Both the position numbers and the translations under genes were made by a program. Below the pieces are notes generated by a model. That model was not told the DNA's origin. It did not search any database and saw only the letters and a list, made by a program, of their open reading frames with translations. A DNA stretch of 64,000 nucleotides, taken from assembly GCA_013365325.1 (NCBI GenBank), contig JABVXV010000106.1:62001-126000 (forward strand). Reading direction: 5' to 3'. The DNA is from Dipetalonema caudispina (Eukaryota > Nematoda > Chromadorea > Rhabditida > Onchocercidae). Below, one piece after another: positions 1-13,769 of this stretch (the first letter of the stretch is position 1; each line of letters starts with the position of its first letter).

Positions 1-220
1 GAACCCATTCATCAACAAAAAAAAAAGAAAAGGATGTGCTAAATTGACTTAGATGAATCTATTAGAAGGAATGGTAAAAGTGGAGATAAGAAGAGGAAAA
101 ATTATCCAACTTTACTAATTTTGATATATTCAATATTCTAATATTAATATTGTGAGTTATTTTATTGATTGCATTATATATAAATTTAATGAAAATGAAT
201 AAAACTAAAATCAATTATCG

Positions 221-228
221 TTCTACAG
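221..228 (+). promoter_or_regulatory. Likely spliced-leader trans-splice acceptor (or internal cis acceptor)
   Basis: TTCTACAG precedes the ATG at 264 by 35 bases. It fits a spliced-leader acceptor. Because the intervening sequence is open in the frame of the gene, an ordinary cis acceptor joining an exon left of the window is also possible. Confidence 0.4.
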
Positions 229-263
229 CGTTTATAATTGTTAATAACTCATTGGAAATATTC

Positions 264-1899
264 ATGGCTCAAGTGCCTCCATCACCATGGTCCAGATGGG
301 ATGCTCCTGGTTAGCTTTAATTCAGCATTTGATAATTATCACACTCACACATGCTCTCACATTGTTGATATTTTTATCCAATAAACAAACATACTTTGTA
401 TAATTTTTCTTTTTCAAATCGTTTTTTCTGTTTTTTTTTTTTGCCTCAGACCATGTGTATTTGCAATGACTCTATAATTGGAGAAATTGTAAGTAAATAA
501 AGAAGAGAAATGGTGCATTCTTTTTTTCCTTCTGATTTATTTGTAAATATAAACATTTTCATCATGAACAACTCTTTTAAATCACATATTTATACTGAAA
601 TTGCTTTCAAAATATTTAATCTCCAACAAGATTTTTATGGATGGTTTTAGGTTATCAGTATGTATCAAATAAGACCAAGCTACCATTTCCGTTGCAGTAC
701 GATACTGGATTTGAAAGTCCTGGGTCACAGTTTGGAAATGCAACACGACAAAGGTTGGTGGGAGCTGGTAGACTTCTTGATCAAAAGACAAATCGTAAGT
801 TAATAATATAACTAAGTAAGGTTGTATTGAGAAATACAAATTTATGGCGAAGTAGCTTTGTTCTGCTCTATGGCTTTATGAAGCGATCAATTTCAAATTT
901 ATTTCGAGAATTAACTAATTGAATTATGAAGTTAATCATAACATAATTCAAATGGGCGATTTTTAACACTAGTAAACTATAATTTTCATGAAAATCCTTT
1001 TCACTGATGATGATTTTTTGAGCTCGAAAAGTTCAACTTACGTTTATGTCTGGCATGCTATTTGTTCGACATGAGGGAAATATATTATCCTGATTTATGG
1101 GATAGTATTTGTAATACATATATTGGCAGTAATTGTTATAATTGTTAACTTTTTATTTGCTTCCATGTATTTGGAATAATTAACTGAATTGGAACATAAA
1201 CTTTTTCTGGCTACTTTTTGCAAAATAATTTGTAGCAAATGATGCAAATTTCGTTGACTGTATATATGGAATAGAAAATTCTCCAATTCATTTCATCGAA
1301 CGATGTTTAGCAAGTGTTGGATGTTGTGAAACAACATGCTGCAAAAATCCTTCATGGTTAACTATTTCTTTTCGTTTTTCTGTGTAGTTAAATGAAACAG
1401 CGTATTTCTCCCACACTTAACAGGCTTTTTTGACCTTTCAAATAGATAAATCCCAAGAAATTGAAGTCAGCTAAAAAATTAAGAAGCTGTTTTACAGGCA
1501 GGAAAAGTATGCTTGGGCAATTGCACTCCTTGCAATATTTTGTGTTCTTGTACTTCTCTCCCTGTTCGTGATATTATTTTGCTGGTTGTATAATCGAGCG
1601 AGAGATAAGCACCAGAAACGATTGATTAGCCAATCAATGGGTGAAATGACTCCAGCGATGTCACAGGTTCTTTCCAAATATAATTTTTTTTTTAATTGGC
1701 AAGACATTTTGGAGAAAATTATGAAGAAAGTGATCTGAGATTTACCTATCTAAATCAAGTTTCAGATAAGTGAATGTAATCTGAAATTAAATGTGAAATC
1801 TTGCTTCTTCGAGTTAATTTGCAGGCAAATCTAGCTACAATCGATAATCGAAATGAAAGTGGTTATTATCCGTATGTTGGTGGACCTAATCAGTATTGA
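264..1899 (+). CDS. Small single-pass membrane protein with CX-like six-cysteine domain
   Basis: Five exons join in one open frame: 264-309, 651-794, 1236-1356, 1498-1666 and 1825-1899, giving 184 residues. The N-terminal half has two NxT glycosylation sequons. A cysteine cluster follows with pattern C72-x14-C87-x5-CC(93,94)-x3-CC(98,99). One hydrophobic helix lies at about residues 109-133, then a basic stop-transfer stretch (NRARDKHQK) and a short Tyr/Pro/Gly tail. The six-cysteine arrangement next to a TM helix resembles the nematode CX module (Pfam CX), whose function is unknown; this is family inference by eye. No signal peptide is visible from the chosen ATG, so the topology could be type III. 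Alternatively, the frame is open back to an acceptor at 227-228 and a first exon may lie outside the window. A small exon-like piece at 450-488 does not fit the frame and was left out. Confidence 0.72.
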
Positions 1900-4800
1900 C
1901 ACCTAAAAAATTCCTTTTTAACCATGGGATCAGCATAGGGATGCGTACTGAAAATCAGCCGTTGTACTAACTTGAAATATTACAAATTATTTTCTGATCA
2001 CTTTATTTATAACAAAACGCAGTTTATATGCTTGAACTTTGTGAGGCTTTCTGCAATTGTCAGTAGAAAAAAAAAATCCCGGGTTTTAAACGAGTCGAAG
2101 AAAATTTCACAAGAACTAACGGACCGGAGTATGCTATACTATCAAGCTCTCCAGACCAGATATCAGCAACAAATTAAATGAGATACTTCACCCCTCTTGC
2201 TTTGGTAAATGACCGTGAAATAAAAGTATGAACTGTGTTACATGTTTACTTTCCAGCTATTCTTCTTGCAAATTTGGGATTTGAATTCAAAAATAACTGG
2301 ATGTTTATGATGCTACTTGATTGAGAAGTTATTTAATCGCGATGGATACTTGAAAGTGAACATTGCCAAGATCAACATAAATTCAGAATTTCCCTCTATC
2401 CTGTCATTTCTGAAGTGTGATAGCCTCCTTGCATTACGATATGTATTTTGGTTGAGAAAATCCTTGCTTGGTTCGTTCCCCTGATTTGAGATATTCGGGG
2501 GATATAATACTTTTTATACCTGTGACTGCTGGAAAGCATATATTAGAATTGAAGAGGTAAACCTTAGCATTTACCGCCACTATTTGATTGCAAGATCGAT
2601 AAAGACCTAAATTAATACCTAGGCATTATCAGTTCTTCAATCGACGTTTGGTAAAAATTCCGGGAAACAAATAAATTGGTTAGATGCAGTATAAATCGAG
2701 TTTACTCATTTGATACTGAATGTGGAAGAAAGAATATGCTAGTTGATGTTCAACATCATGAGTGCTATAATCTCATGAATCTCAAAAATCCATGCTATGG
2801 TATGCTGCAATTTTAATAAACTTGGATATGTGAATAAACTTAGAAAAATAAGATTGCTATACCATGTTTACAGTATAGATTCCGGTTACATGAAATGTTA
2901 TGTATAGTACAATATTAGAATATTTACAGACAAAATTCCTCTCTGTATTCGTTATTTATTGAAATAACCTCAAGAAATTGCAATGGATTTTTCATTTGAA
3001 AGAGTGGGAGGTTAAATGACTTATCGTTTTTGTTTTTGTCGTACTTTTTCAAGATTTCAGAGAAGTCATCATTTATCATCACTGTTTGAATTTTTGTATT
3101 AATGAAAAATATTTTTTGGAATCAAATTTCACATATAGTTAATTAGCAGAATTTCAAGAGATTCCCAATAATCGCCGACTTGCTTTGGTATGTAATGCTA
3201 TGCAAAAATTAAGTTGCTGAAGTAATTAATTTGTTTGTGGATCGATCTGGTGATCGATCACGATCATTGTTCAGATCAATTATTGTGGGAAGCAAATCTT
3301 TTATCGCTTTTTCTTTTTTTTTTTTTTCTTAAAGAATCCAAATTTCATCATTAAAAATACATCTGAGATCATATGAATGCTAAAATAGGATAAAGATTCA
3401 TGCTGAAGAGCATCGGATTTCTTGAATGCTTAGAAAAAAGAATGTTTCATGGATTCAATAAGGAGCCGCTGTCCTTTGAAAGAATTCTATTCTGAATTGT
3501 TCTTGCAAATATCCTAGTTAAATACAGTGCTTATTTTTATGATTAGTTTGATTATTCTTAATGTTTTGAGAAATTTCTCTTAAAATTATTGAAAAACTCA
3601 TTAAATTTTTCAAGGTAGGAGTTCAAGTCTGAACACTATAGAAAACAATGATGCCAACATGTGTTCTAAGTACAATACCATAGTTGTATTCTTTCCAGAT
3701 GATATTGTTCTATCTCATAAGTAAAAAGAATCTATAAAAATGTATATTTTGTTCTATGGTATTGATATTATCATAGATTTGACAAGAACACATGACTGAA
3801 TAAAAGTAGAGACAATATTGAATTATCTCTTAAATGAAATAAAAACCTTATTAGTAGCAATTTTTTTTATGATTGAGTTTTATTTCAAAATATGATAAGT
3901 AATATGATTTTGTTTGCTACATATATGTATATATTACCGCCATATCAGACTGAGTGAAATCTTTAAATGGAAAAGTTTTGCTTTTCTGGTTTCATTCTAC
4001 AATTATCGTTCAAGTAAATCTGCTTTTTTTTTAAAATATTTATTTAATACTGTAATAGGATTTTGATTAGAACATTAAATGCGTAAGTGAACTCAAAAAA
4101 GCAAATTGCTTTTTTACAAAACCGTATAACGATTTCCGGGAAAGTTTAACCGAAAAAAGTTGTATTTAAGATGCAACGCTTTACAAAAGCAAAAGTACTA
4201 AGTTCACTAATGTTTTCATGCCATAAATGAAAATACAATCTGTTAGCTTACACGCTCTGCAGTCTTATTAATCTTCTCTATTAGTGTATTGATATCAAGA
4301 CTAATATGAAAATTTATAATGTTTTGATAAGAGCTAGGATATTTCAAAAACGGCAATATCTCCTCTCATGTATCATCGAAAACTTCAATAGAGTTCAATA
4401 ATATCTGTTATGTGACAAAGGACCAGCTTTAGCCATTTATTTTCCTGTTACTGACTTTCTTCCGTTCTCATAACAATATCGGTGTATTTCAAGTAGTGAC
4501 ATATATCACATCAAATGATGTATATCACTCCTAGAATAGCATTGATACTAAAATGATCAGATTCGATCATTGCTATAAATGTCTGTCATCATGACATACT
4601 TGACAAGAACTATACATGGCATTTTGGAAAACTTTTGAGATATTAACAATTAACCTAATCCATTCCTTGCATTTTCTATGTTTTGACGTTATCTGTTGAT
4701 TGGCCTGCCCATAGTTCCCAACTATGACCAGTCGGTATTAAACAGTGCTTTTTTGCCTTACTCAAAACTTCTAAAAGTATATTTCACCTAATTTGCAGGT

Positions 4801-5165
4801 CATTATTCCTCTATTGCGATAAGATATCCTGATCGAATTACAAAGAACAACTTGTAATAGAATTTATTGTGGTGAATTGAGAGATACAACAACATTATGC
4901 GTCAAAAAATTATACAAGGATCACAAAATACATACGAGAGTGATTCAGGTGTGAAGTGTAACTCACTCAGTTTGCCAACTGTATGCTAATATAACCACAA
5001 AAAATAACAGTTTAAATTAGGAAGCTTACAGAATTAATTATCAGGATGAGGTAACTAAACAGCAAATAATTAGCAAACCGATGAGTGGTTTCTTCCGTGT
5101 GTTTTTCTGGATTTTGACATCGAAAAAATGGAACGATTGAAATGTGATTACAGAACAAAGAATAT
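1900..5165. other. Intergenic region between convergent genes
   Basis: The plus-strand gene ends at 1899 and the minus-strand tincar-like gene ends at 5166. No exon chain was found here. AATAAA-type signals are present on both strands (for example near 2219 on plus, and TTTATT at 4863-4868 for the minus gene). An 11-base inverted repeat spans 3672-3764, and a near-perfect A/T-rich palindrome lies at 4095-4115. Confidence 0.6.
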
Positions 5166-6725
5166 TCAAACAATACTAGTTGCAAATTCAGCTGAGTCCA
5201 TAATGCGATTTGTTTGTCCGCTGATACGAGCATTTTCTGCTGATTCATTACTGGATGTTAGACTATAATTAGCTGAATCATCTTGACGCGAACCTCCAAT
5301 GCTAGTCTTAATTTGATGTCGTGTTGAGGTACTTCCAGTAGCAACTGTGGTACGCAATGATTTTGGTTGCTGTTGAGCTCTCAGCGTTCGATCTCGATCG
5401 CTGCCTTCCAAATGTGATGTACCATGCTCAGGACCCAAATTACCATACAAACTAACAGTACCAGTTGTACCGCTACCTACAAATCGTCCACCACTACATA
5501 TATTTTGTGAATTGGGCGATCCTGGTCCTGGTGTAGGTGCTCGTTGCGACGAATAATTACTTGCACTGCCTTGACTAGTTAATGTTGATGTGGGCGTGAA
5601 GCATTGTTCTTGCTGAATTGTACTAGCTGCCGATGAAGCCTAAAAATCTACCTATTAAACAAAATTAATGTGTGGGATTCACTCAATCAATAATCAGTTG
5701 TGCTATGTCGCTTCTTTAGGCTTGTAAAAAAACGTTAGAAACACACAGCAAAACAACATGCCTTTAGTATTTTCAGGTGAATAATTGGAAAGAATTTCAT
5801 TTGTTTATATTGTACCACGAGAAATTTTCACGTTCATATTAGTATCAGATTACTATTGCAAAACGTATTAGTTGTATACGTGAAAAGCAAAATAGTTATA
5901 AAAAACGAATTCCCAAAAAGTGGTAACTCACGCCGATAAGCAAAAACCGTACTTCAAATATAAAAAACCTAAAAAAAAGGAACAAGTTTGGAGTAGTTAT
6001 GGTTATGAGATATTTCTCAGAAGAATACGCACTGCTTTTATCTGTTAGAGTCCTTTGACGGTATTTAACTTCGCAAAGTTGCATGACTTCGTTACTTCTC
6101 ATTTTAAATTCTAATCAAAACTCATTCACTTTGAAATAATGATTGTTCAGAATTTCAACGCAGTAACTTCTCCAGAAGCAAATAAACAGACCTTGTCATA
6201 TGATGAGGGACTTGCCCAATCCACTGGTTGAGAGATTTGTGAAGTTTGTCGCTGTTGTGACCAATTCCCATAAATGGATCCACCACCAGAGCTCTGTTGC
6301 TGCTGTTGTTGTTGCTGGACACCAATTAGCTTATGCGATTCGGAAGCCGGAGTAACGCTATTAAATGACGACAATTTCAAATTGGAAGTCCTTTGATACG
6401 GTGAATGTTCCCTGGAAACTTTTTATTTACTTTTATCATGAAATGCTGTTATACACTTCCAGTTACTCAAACATTTGAGGAGAAAGAGAGATTCTATCAA
6501 TCTTAATAAAATGAATGAATAGAGTCGACGAATGAATAGAAAAGATGTTAACCTGCTGGAAATAGATGTCCGCATACCCAAACGATTTTCCGCAACAGGA
6601 CTACTTCGTATGGAAAGTACTGAAGACGTTGGTCCACTTTCCAAGACAATATTCTGCGATGTATTAGTCTGGAATGACATAAACAATTAGAACTGTACTA
6701 AGGCTGAAGGACATATTCTTGTTTT

Positions 6726-6783
<58 letters not shown>

Positions 6784-9700
6784 CTTCTCTCAGGAATATA
6801 TAGCTGAAATTTAATAAAAAGAATAAAAATAACTGGAGAACCTGTGTTCTGTTGTAAATATTGTTCATATTTCGACTGGCTTGAGCTGCTTGAGCTGCTT
6901 GAACAGCAGCCTGTTGCATCAATTGCTGATTCTGAAGAGCACGAGTCTACAAAAATCAGTAAAATAATGCTGAAGATAACTTAATTCCTATTTTATTAGC
7001 TAATTCAACTAAAGCATTCACAACATTCAATAAATGAGAATTTATAACACTTTCAGATAATCATAAATTCCAACTTACTACTTCTCAGTGATACCAAAAT
7101 TACATAAAACTGAAGAAAATTCATTTTGAACCTGAGGTCGGCCATACGTTGCATATGCTCCATACGAAAGGCTCGCATTTCCAAACCCACTGTTAACTGT
7201 TCCGTCATCTTTGGAACCCCGTCTTCGTGTTATTGTTGTTTCCGTCTGTCCAGTCCGGTTTTTGTGAATTGAAGCATATGCCTCCTGTTGCTAAACAATG
7301 ATTCCGCTGTAAGGAGAAGCTACAAAACAGCTTGGACGTAATTTCATTGACATAAAAACCTTTGTCTGGGGAAAAGTCTGTTTTGAAATTTGTCTATCAT
7401 CGAATTGTGATAAAACAGCACTGTATTTTAAACACCGTATGAACTAAAATGTAGCAAAACCTGTACATATCTTTCGGATTTTAAGAATTCCAATACCTCT
7501 CCTATTTATAAACAGTTGAAAGGGAAGTTTATGTTCACCGTTAAAGGTGTGTTGTCAGAGGCGTTATTTCCACCACATGAGCTCACTGAATTTTGCAGTG
7601 ATGGTCTTCGGGGATTTTGTAGCATTTGCCGACTGTTACAGGATGCATATTCTGATCCTTGAATTCGCTGAAAAATAAATTCATTTTGTTTCTAAAAATG
7701 TACTTTGGAAAGAAAGTGATTCCGGCGAACAAATTTCAAAGCCAAGAAATCCAAATTTTCATTTGAATCTTCAAGAAACTACCAAAGTAAACCTGAAAAT
7801 GTGAAAAACCCACAATTCGTGACAAAACTGATCTACATAAAACCACATACTTGGAATGTTCCAAATGTATTTCCGGCTACGGTGACATTTGCCGAAGCTT
7901 TTGCCTCACTGGAATACTTCGGAACATTCATTATAATCCGTTGCTGAGATGGATGTGGCATTTGTGGCTGTATGGCATGAGCAATCTGCATATCAATGTA
8001 GAAAACATTAAAATTCCAATTCCTGAACTAATTAAAAATAAGATAGCGAAATCCTTAAATTATTCTCGAATTGGTTCGGAAGTATCTGGAGTAAGAAATA
8101 AACAAAATTTAATCAACATACCGTATGGTAGGCAGCAGTAGGTGAGGAATTCTCATCACTACTTCGTCGATGAATTGTGGATGTATTAAGAAGCCGATTC
8201 ATTTCTGGCGTTCCTTTTGCACTTTCACATGGTGGAACTCTTCTGAAAAAGTGGACTATGAAGATTATATAAATGTTGCGAATAACAGAAAAACAAAAAA
8301 AAAAAAAAAAAAAAAAAGGAAAGTAAATAGTAGAAAGCATCAATTGGGAAAGAGGAAAAAAAAAAGTTACAATAGCAAAATATCAAAAAACCTCGTTGTG
8401 GGTGATTGTGTATTGTTTCCTTTTAACCAATAAATACCTTCGTTTGCAGCAGCAATTCCATTTTTCTGTGTTTGTCGTAATAATGATTTTTTAGCTATGG
8501 CATCATCCGTAAGATACATCTAGAATTCTAAGTGCAATAAATGAATCATCTTACATTTAACATCCTCATCTATCAGCATGGAAGTTTGACAAGAGAAATA
8601 AATTTTTTTCGACTCATAATTATCATAGTATTTAATTGATGAAATTAAAAAAGTTTCATAAAACACTCGAGAAATCAGATTCCAACCTGATCACCATGCA
8701 TTAATATCAATGCATTTTTTAGTTCGGATGGTTTCTTTTCGATGATTTTTGTGGGCGAAGCAATCATCGTTTGAGGCCCATTCTGCAACTTTTCCATTAG
8801 TTGGAAAAATTATCTGCATAACTTTCTTACCTCTCAATTAAAAATTAACACTAATTCACTTTCGTGAAGTTACGACTCATGAAATTGTTGGAAAAATGAA
8901 AAATTTCTATTATTTATCCACTCTTGAAACATCATAATATTTTGCAGAATAAACATTTCCATGTCCCGATTTTCTCATTAGATATTACCACAATTAAAGC
9001 ATAAATAAAATAAGACTAATTTGTTACTTGTAGAGCAATAATTTCATGCACTTGATGAACAACTTTGAAATTCCAATCTCTTTTAAGTGTAAGTATAAGC
9101 CAGAGAATAATCCAGGCAAAGAGGAAAACAATATCAATAACAATACAAGATAACAACAGCGTCTTTTCTTCATGCTGAAAACATAATTCCCAATTGCTGA
9201 CCTTTTTTTTTTACAGTAACTTCCCTCTACACATATTCCTTGTTCTGAATAATAGACACTTTAAAATTCCAAATGAATGAGTCAGCTGTTGAAGCTGCAT
9301 AAATCTAAATGACCAATACTCAAAATGTTTTTCATTCTACTCAATATTTAATAAAATATTCCACAAGTTTTAAACAATGCAACCCTTTCTCCTTGTTTTT
9401 CCTCGCTCATCGCTTCTCACTTTTTTTGCACTAACAAAATCCCATTCAACTTAACAAACTGTGGTTAACTGGAAACAATTAAAGTATGTCGATTGTTGAT
9501 TGATGAAAACTGTGAAAATTACACAAATAGCTTAATTACCTGGTAGATAACCATATGCGCATATATAGTTGGAGCTTTAGCGATAACAATTAAAACAAGC
9601 AAAATTATAGCAAATATGTGGGGTGCATATCTAAAATGATTCAAATCAGTTGACTTTAATAAAAACATATTTCAAGGAAAAATTTAAACTAAACCAAAAT

Positions 9701-11949
9701 GAAAAAACTCTTTTTGAAGAAATGTTCCTATATATTATTGCTGTAAAAACCGTTAGCAAAGATTTCTAATTTTTTTTACAAATATTATTTAAATCGTAAA
9801 AATATGCCAAAGTACATACCCATCACAGCATAATTTGGCTTGTGGAATCTTGGGTGAACTTCGGAGACGAAATTCTGAATACTCATTCTGCACGCCATTA
9901 ATACTACTCGCCTGACTTCGAAAGGCACTCTTTTGCCGCACATTTAACAAACTTGTCTGAAAAGAAATTATATTCTGAAAGGGTCAAATTCTTAGTCTTC
10001 AATAAAGAATAATAAATTTATTGTATGCATAGAATTTTGATTGTCAAAGATTTCAAAAACAAAGAAAAAAAATTCAAGGATAACTTACGAAATACTTGCT
10101 ATAACCATACATATACAGCGCAATGGGTGCAATACTAATAAGCACAATCGTCGTAACATAGGTGGCAATAATTGCGGATGGATGATAAATTTTTAAGGGA
10201 CGTGAAGAGATCAAATATTGTCCTAAACCAAGCAAACTAATGAATTTGATGAATATACTGAAATTAGAAAGAAAAGAAAAAAAAAAAACATGGAAACAGG
10301 GCTTGCTCAAACATCTAATGTGAAGCAAAATCAAAATATTGATTACAATGAAGTATTAAAGGAAATAAATAATCGAACATACCAAGACCAACTGGTCGAA
10401 CACTAGCATAATTTGTTTCCTGTATGCGGTGAAGAACACTAAACCCGAGATATGACCAAATGACCGTTGCCGAATAAATCAACAAATGAAGAGAAAATAT
10501 GAAACTAAACGGTTTGTTGGTATGCCAGAAAACTGCTGCATAAGCACATGTATAGACGAATAGTGCAATTAATAAATTGACGAACTCCAGGGGTATTCCA
10601 AACAAACGAGCATGCATCAGTACTGAATAGTATTTTCATTACTTTATTTTCCCAATTCTAACTAAATTTCAGGTCAGATAGATAAGACCGCTTAATCTTG
10701 TACATTTTTCTTTTTTCGCTCTGGTGATGATAATAAGACTGAATTTTACTTGGTAATAAATTAGGACTGATTGGTGTTGCAGTCAAATCCTGTGCCGATA
10801 TACGAAAACCTTGCAATCGGCTATCAAGCATTGGCAGATTTGTCGCCAATTGTCGGGCACGCTGATACAAGAAATCAAGTTCTGTGTTCAAAAAATCACC
10901 TGGAAAATTTTCGTGAATTATTTTAAAGTACTAATATTGTGAGGCTCAGGAGTAATTTAAAAAGACTGAAGGAAAAAATTAATCACTCAAGTTATTTCGA
11001 AATCCAGAATTAGTGTCTGCATAAGAGAAATATCAATTTTCGACCTCAAAACCTCCGATCCAATTCTGATGCTAGCAAATAAACTTTTCACTAAGATTTT
11101 ACCAGAACTTTGGTAAATATATAGCTGAAATGATAGAAGCCTTAGGTGTAATGACTCCGAACAATTTCCTAGCATCAATTAATAGAAATATTCTGAAACA
11201 CAACTATAGCTCATTTATGAAAGCTAAAAGAAGTGCACAGATGGATCAAATTAATGATGACATCCTTTTCCATTACATTTTATATACTATATGCTTCTGA
11301 TATACTTTTTATAAATAACAATCCTTAAATTACTTCAGATATTACGATCTACTTCATTAGATTAATGCTTCAAATGCATTAGTGATATATCTAAATCAAA
11401 CAAAGAAGGTTATCAATATTGATCTTAACGGTGAAATATGTTCAGTAATATTTAGTGACTGTTCAGGTTTAAGAGCAAATTTTGTTAGAAACTTCAAGTA
11501 ATAACAAAATAAAATGCAATCCTTATGATGTTAATCATACATTGACTTTCCAAAAGATTAGATAGTTATAAGATTTTCTTTCATAAATTTCAAATTCCTC
11601 AATATACTATCTCATTACTTTCTCAATTTGTATATTATCAAAAATTTTCAATTTTGGATCAATTCTGAAAATGATTGGGATAAGTTAAAAATATTCGTAT
11701 GCATTCATTTCATCTTTAGTATAACGTTATCCATTGATCTCATTCGCAATGCTTCTTTCCTTCAATCCCTTGCTAGGCCTTTTTATTAAAAAGAGGCCTT
11801 TTTGTGATAGCACAGGCTATTTCACTATATTTATCGAAATCAATAGGCATTTGGCACTGCCTGGTATAAGCCATCTTTTATATGTATGTACAAGGACACC
11901 GACATATAAGGCATACTCAAATAGTTAAACACAATCAGTCACCACACCC

Positions 11950-11992
<43 letters not shown>

Positions 11993-13769
11993 TACAAACA
12001 AAACTGAAAGAACAAAAAAAGTTACAAACAATGATGGATCAGTTGAGCTTAGAAAGAGTATTTATGAGGCAGACTTATCTTTCATAGTGATCATAAATAC
12101 TTTAGAACTTCCAAATCTCTCGAATATAACTTTGAAGCAATATTGCTGCAGTGTAAGTGATTTCACGACTGTAATGTTTCTCGATATTCTTCAGCACTTT
12201 ACCGATACCGCATGAGTGCAAGCTTTTGATTACTTCAATCATTTACTCTGCACTTTTTTCGCTCCATTCCAAATCTGCTCCAATTCGAATAAATAAACTA
12301 TCTTTCCGTATTCGACAACCCGTAGACAAAATTTTCAGTCATATAATTTAACTTTTCGTGATCGCTCCTGACATACTGGAGACATAGATTATTATTACGG
12401 GTTTGGGAGTGCATCTGATATAGCATGATAATCGATGATTCGTTCTTTTTGAACTTTTTGCATCGAATCAAAATGTAACCAAATCAAATATGGTTTCACA
12501 CTGAAGCCCTTTAGCGATATGATGTAAATGATTCGATTCGGTGGCTTATCACGGTATTTTGCTATCGTTTTAAATAACACTTACAGGCCAATATCCTACT
12601 GTCGTCAGGTGATGACAAACAATTAGTCTTATGCTTAACCTTATATTATAACGTCGCAAAAAGTGGAAAATCCATTGTGCTCATCACATTGGAAGTCTCC
12701 CATGGATTTTTTGCAAGTTTCTTGACATCAGCCTTTTGAGTCTCTTAGGGCACAATTTTTGCTACATTCATTACTCTTAATTTCCCTGTGAATTCATTAA
12801 CCTTAAAAGCAGCCTAGTCTTCTTAAAGCCTTTTTTTTAACTGTATATGGACTCAAGCATGCAATCTCCTTATTTCTAGAAAAATTATTTCAGAAAAAGT
12901 TCTTCAATTGAATTTCTAATTCAATACTTAAATATTGAAAATCCGAATCTTCGCATAGTAACATTACAATCATCAAAAGAAGAATAGTACCACAACGTCT
13001 TTTTCAAAAATAATTCTCCTAATTTCAATCAAAAAAAGCATGGGTTATGTATGTTTATGTATATCACAAGAGAAAATAAACCCAGGTTTCAAAATTAAAA
13101 GGCAGTAATAATTTTACCAGGATTGATGAAACCGTATCGATAAAGTTGTGATAACATCACTTGTTGGGCGAACAATTGAAAAAGCGCCATCAGTAGATGA
13201 ATAAACTGTGGTAAAGGTGGTGCATGTTGCCACAGTGATTTGATGCATCGCAACGGTGAGCATCCTCCTACAATACAGTAAGCAATTATTTCCAAATAAT
13301 ATTGGTTAAGGATTATTCAAGTTATACTTGGGTCCAATCTCACATTGTTGAAGATAAGCAGTTGCAGTACCACTTCACACACTCTTCAAATTTCTCATTT
13401 TAAGAATAAAATTTGCAAAAATTTGTCAATCATAATATAACTACCTTTTCTATATCCATGTGAACCCCGAGTAATTTCAATGACACGATCGATTCGACCA
13501 CCAAGTCGATCGTTGTCACCAGCAACATTACCAGATTTGAATATTCCAAATGCCATAAACAATAGTAAACCAGGTATGCATGAGGAATACAGTATAACAT
13601 AAACATTTAACCAAAAGCTCGGATAGGCACCATGAGGCCACTTCATTTCCGAATATAACCGATAACGTTCGAAACCAAGATAAATTAAGTAAGTCTGTAG
13701 AAGTACCATTACTACAGTGTACCATATAGACCATAGTTGGTTTACACGAGCTCGAAATGAACACGGCAT
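5166..13769 (-). CDS. tinc: Tincar-like eight-transmembrane protein
   Basis: Eighteen exons on the minus strand keep one frame for 1030 residues. From the 5' end: 13445-13769, 13118-13267, 10663-10899, 10383-10622, 10089-10222, 9820-9956, 9540-9630, 9028-9174, 8687-8782, 8438-8519, 8122-8237, 7851-7985, 7539-7667, 7132-7290, 6842-6946, 6553-6668, 6192-6411 and 5166-5639. Eight hydrophobic helices lie near residues 12-33, 52-77, 125-147, 247-270, 273-297, 333-357, 411-430 and 444-468. The final helix, ending WLILTLKRDWNFKV, and the early LWSIWY motif match my memory of insect tincar. Eight TM segments are reported for that protein, which is needed in Drosophila cardiac and nervous development; its molecular activity is unknown. 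Residues 488-1030 are a low-complexity Gln/Ser/Gly tail with an eight-Gln run. Intron 2 is about 2.2 kb. The acceptors of exons 5 and 11 were chosen to preserve frame and are the least certain joins. Confidence 0.72.
6294..6317 (-). repeat. CAA/CAG repeat coding eight glutamines
   Basis: Eight consecutive mixed CAA and CAG codons in exon 17 of the tincar-like gene encode a polyglutamine run. Codon mixing suggests a moderately stable tract rather than a pure expanding repeat. Confidence 0.85.
6727..6783. repeat. Homopolymer run of 57 T
   Basis: An uninterrupted run of 57 T on the plus strand lies in the intron between exons 15 and 16 of the tincar-like gene, so it is poly(A) in the sense orientation. 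Its exact length may be affected by sequencing or assembly error. Confidence 0.9.
11962..11988. repeat. (AC)n microsatellite
   Basis: A nearly pure AC dinucleotide tract sits in the long second intron of the tincar-like gene, flanked by imperfect CA/TACA repeats from about 11941 to 12000. Confidence 0.9.

Noticed and set aside
450..488. Possible extra exon in the first gene
   Set aside because: Good splice signals on both sides, but no frame of it fits between the flanking exons without a stop or a phase clash.
6698..6922. Minus-strand frame with a long lysine run
   Set aside because: The lysines come from translating the intronic poly(A) tract; the real exon ends at 6842.
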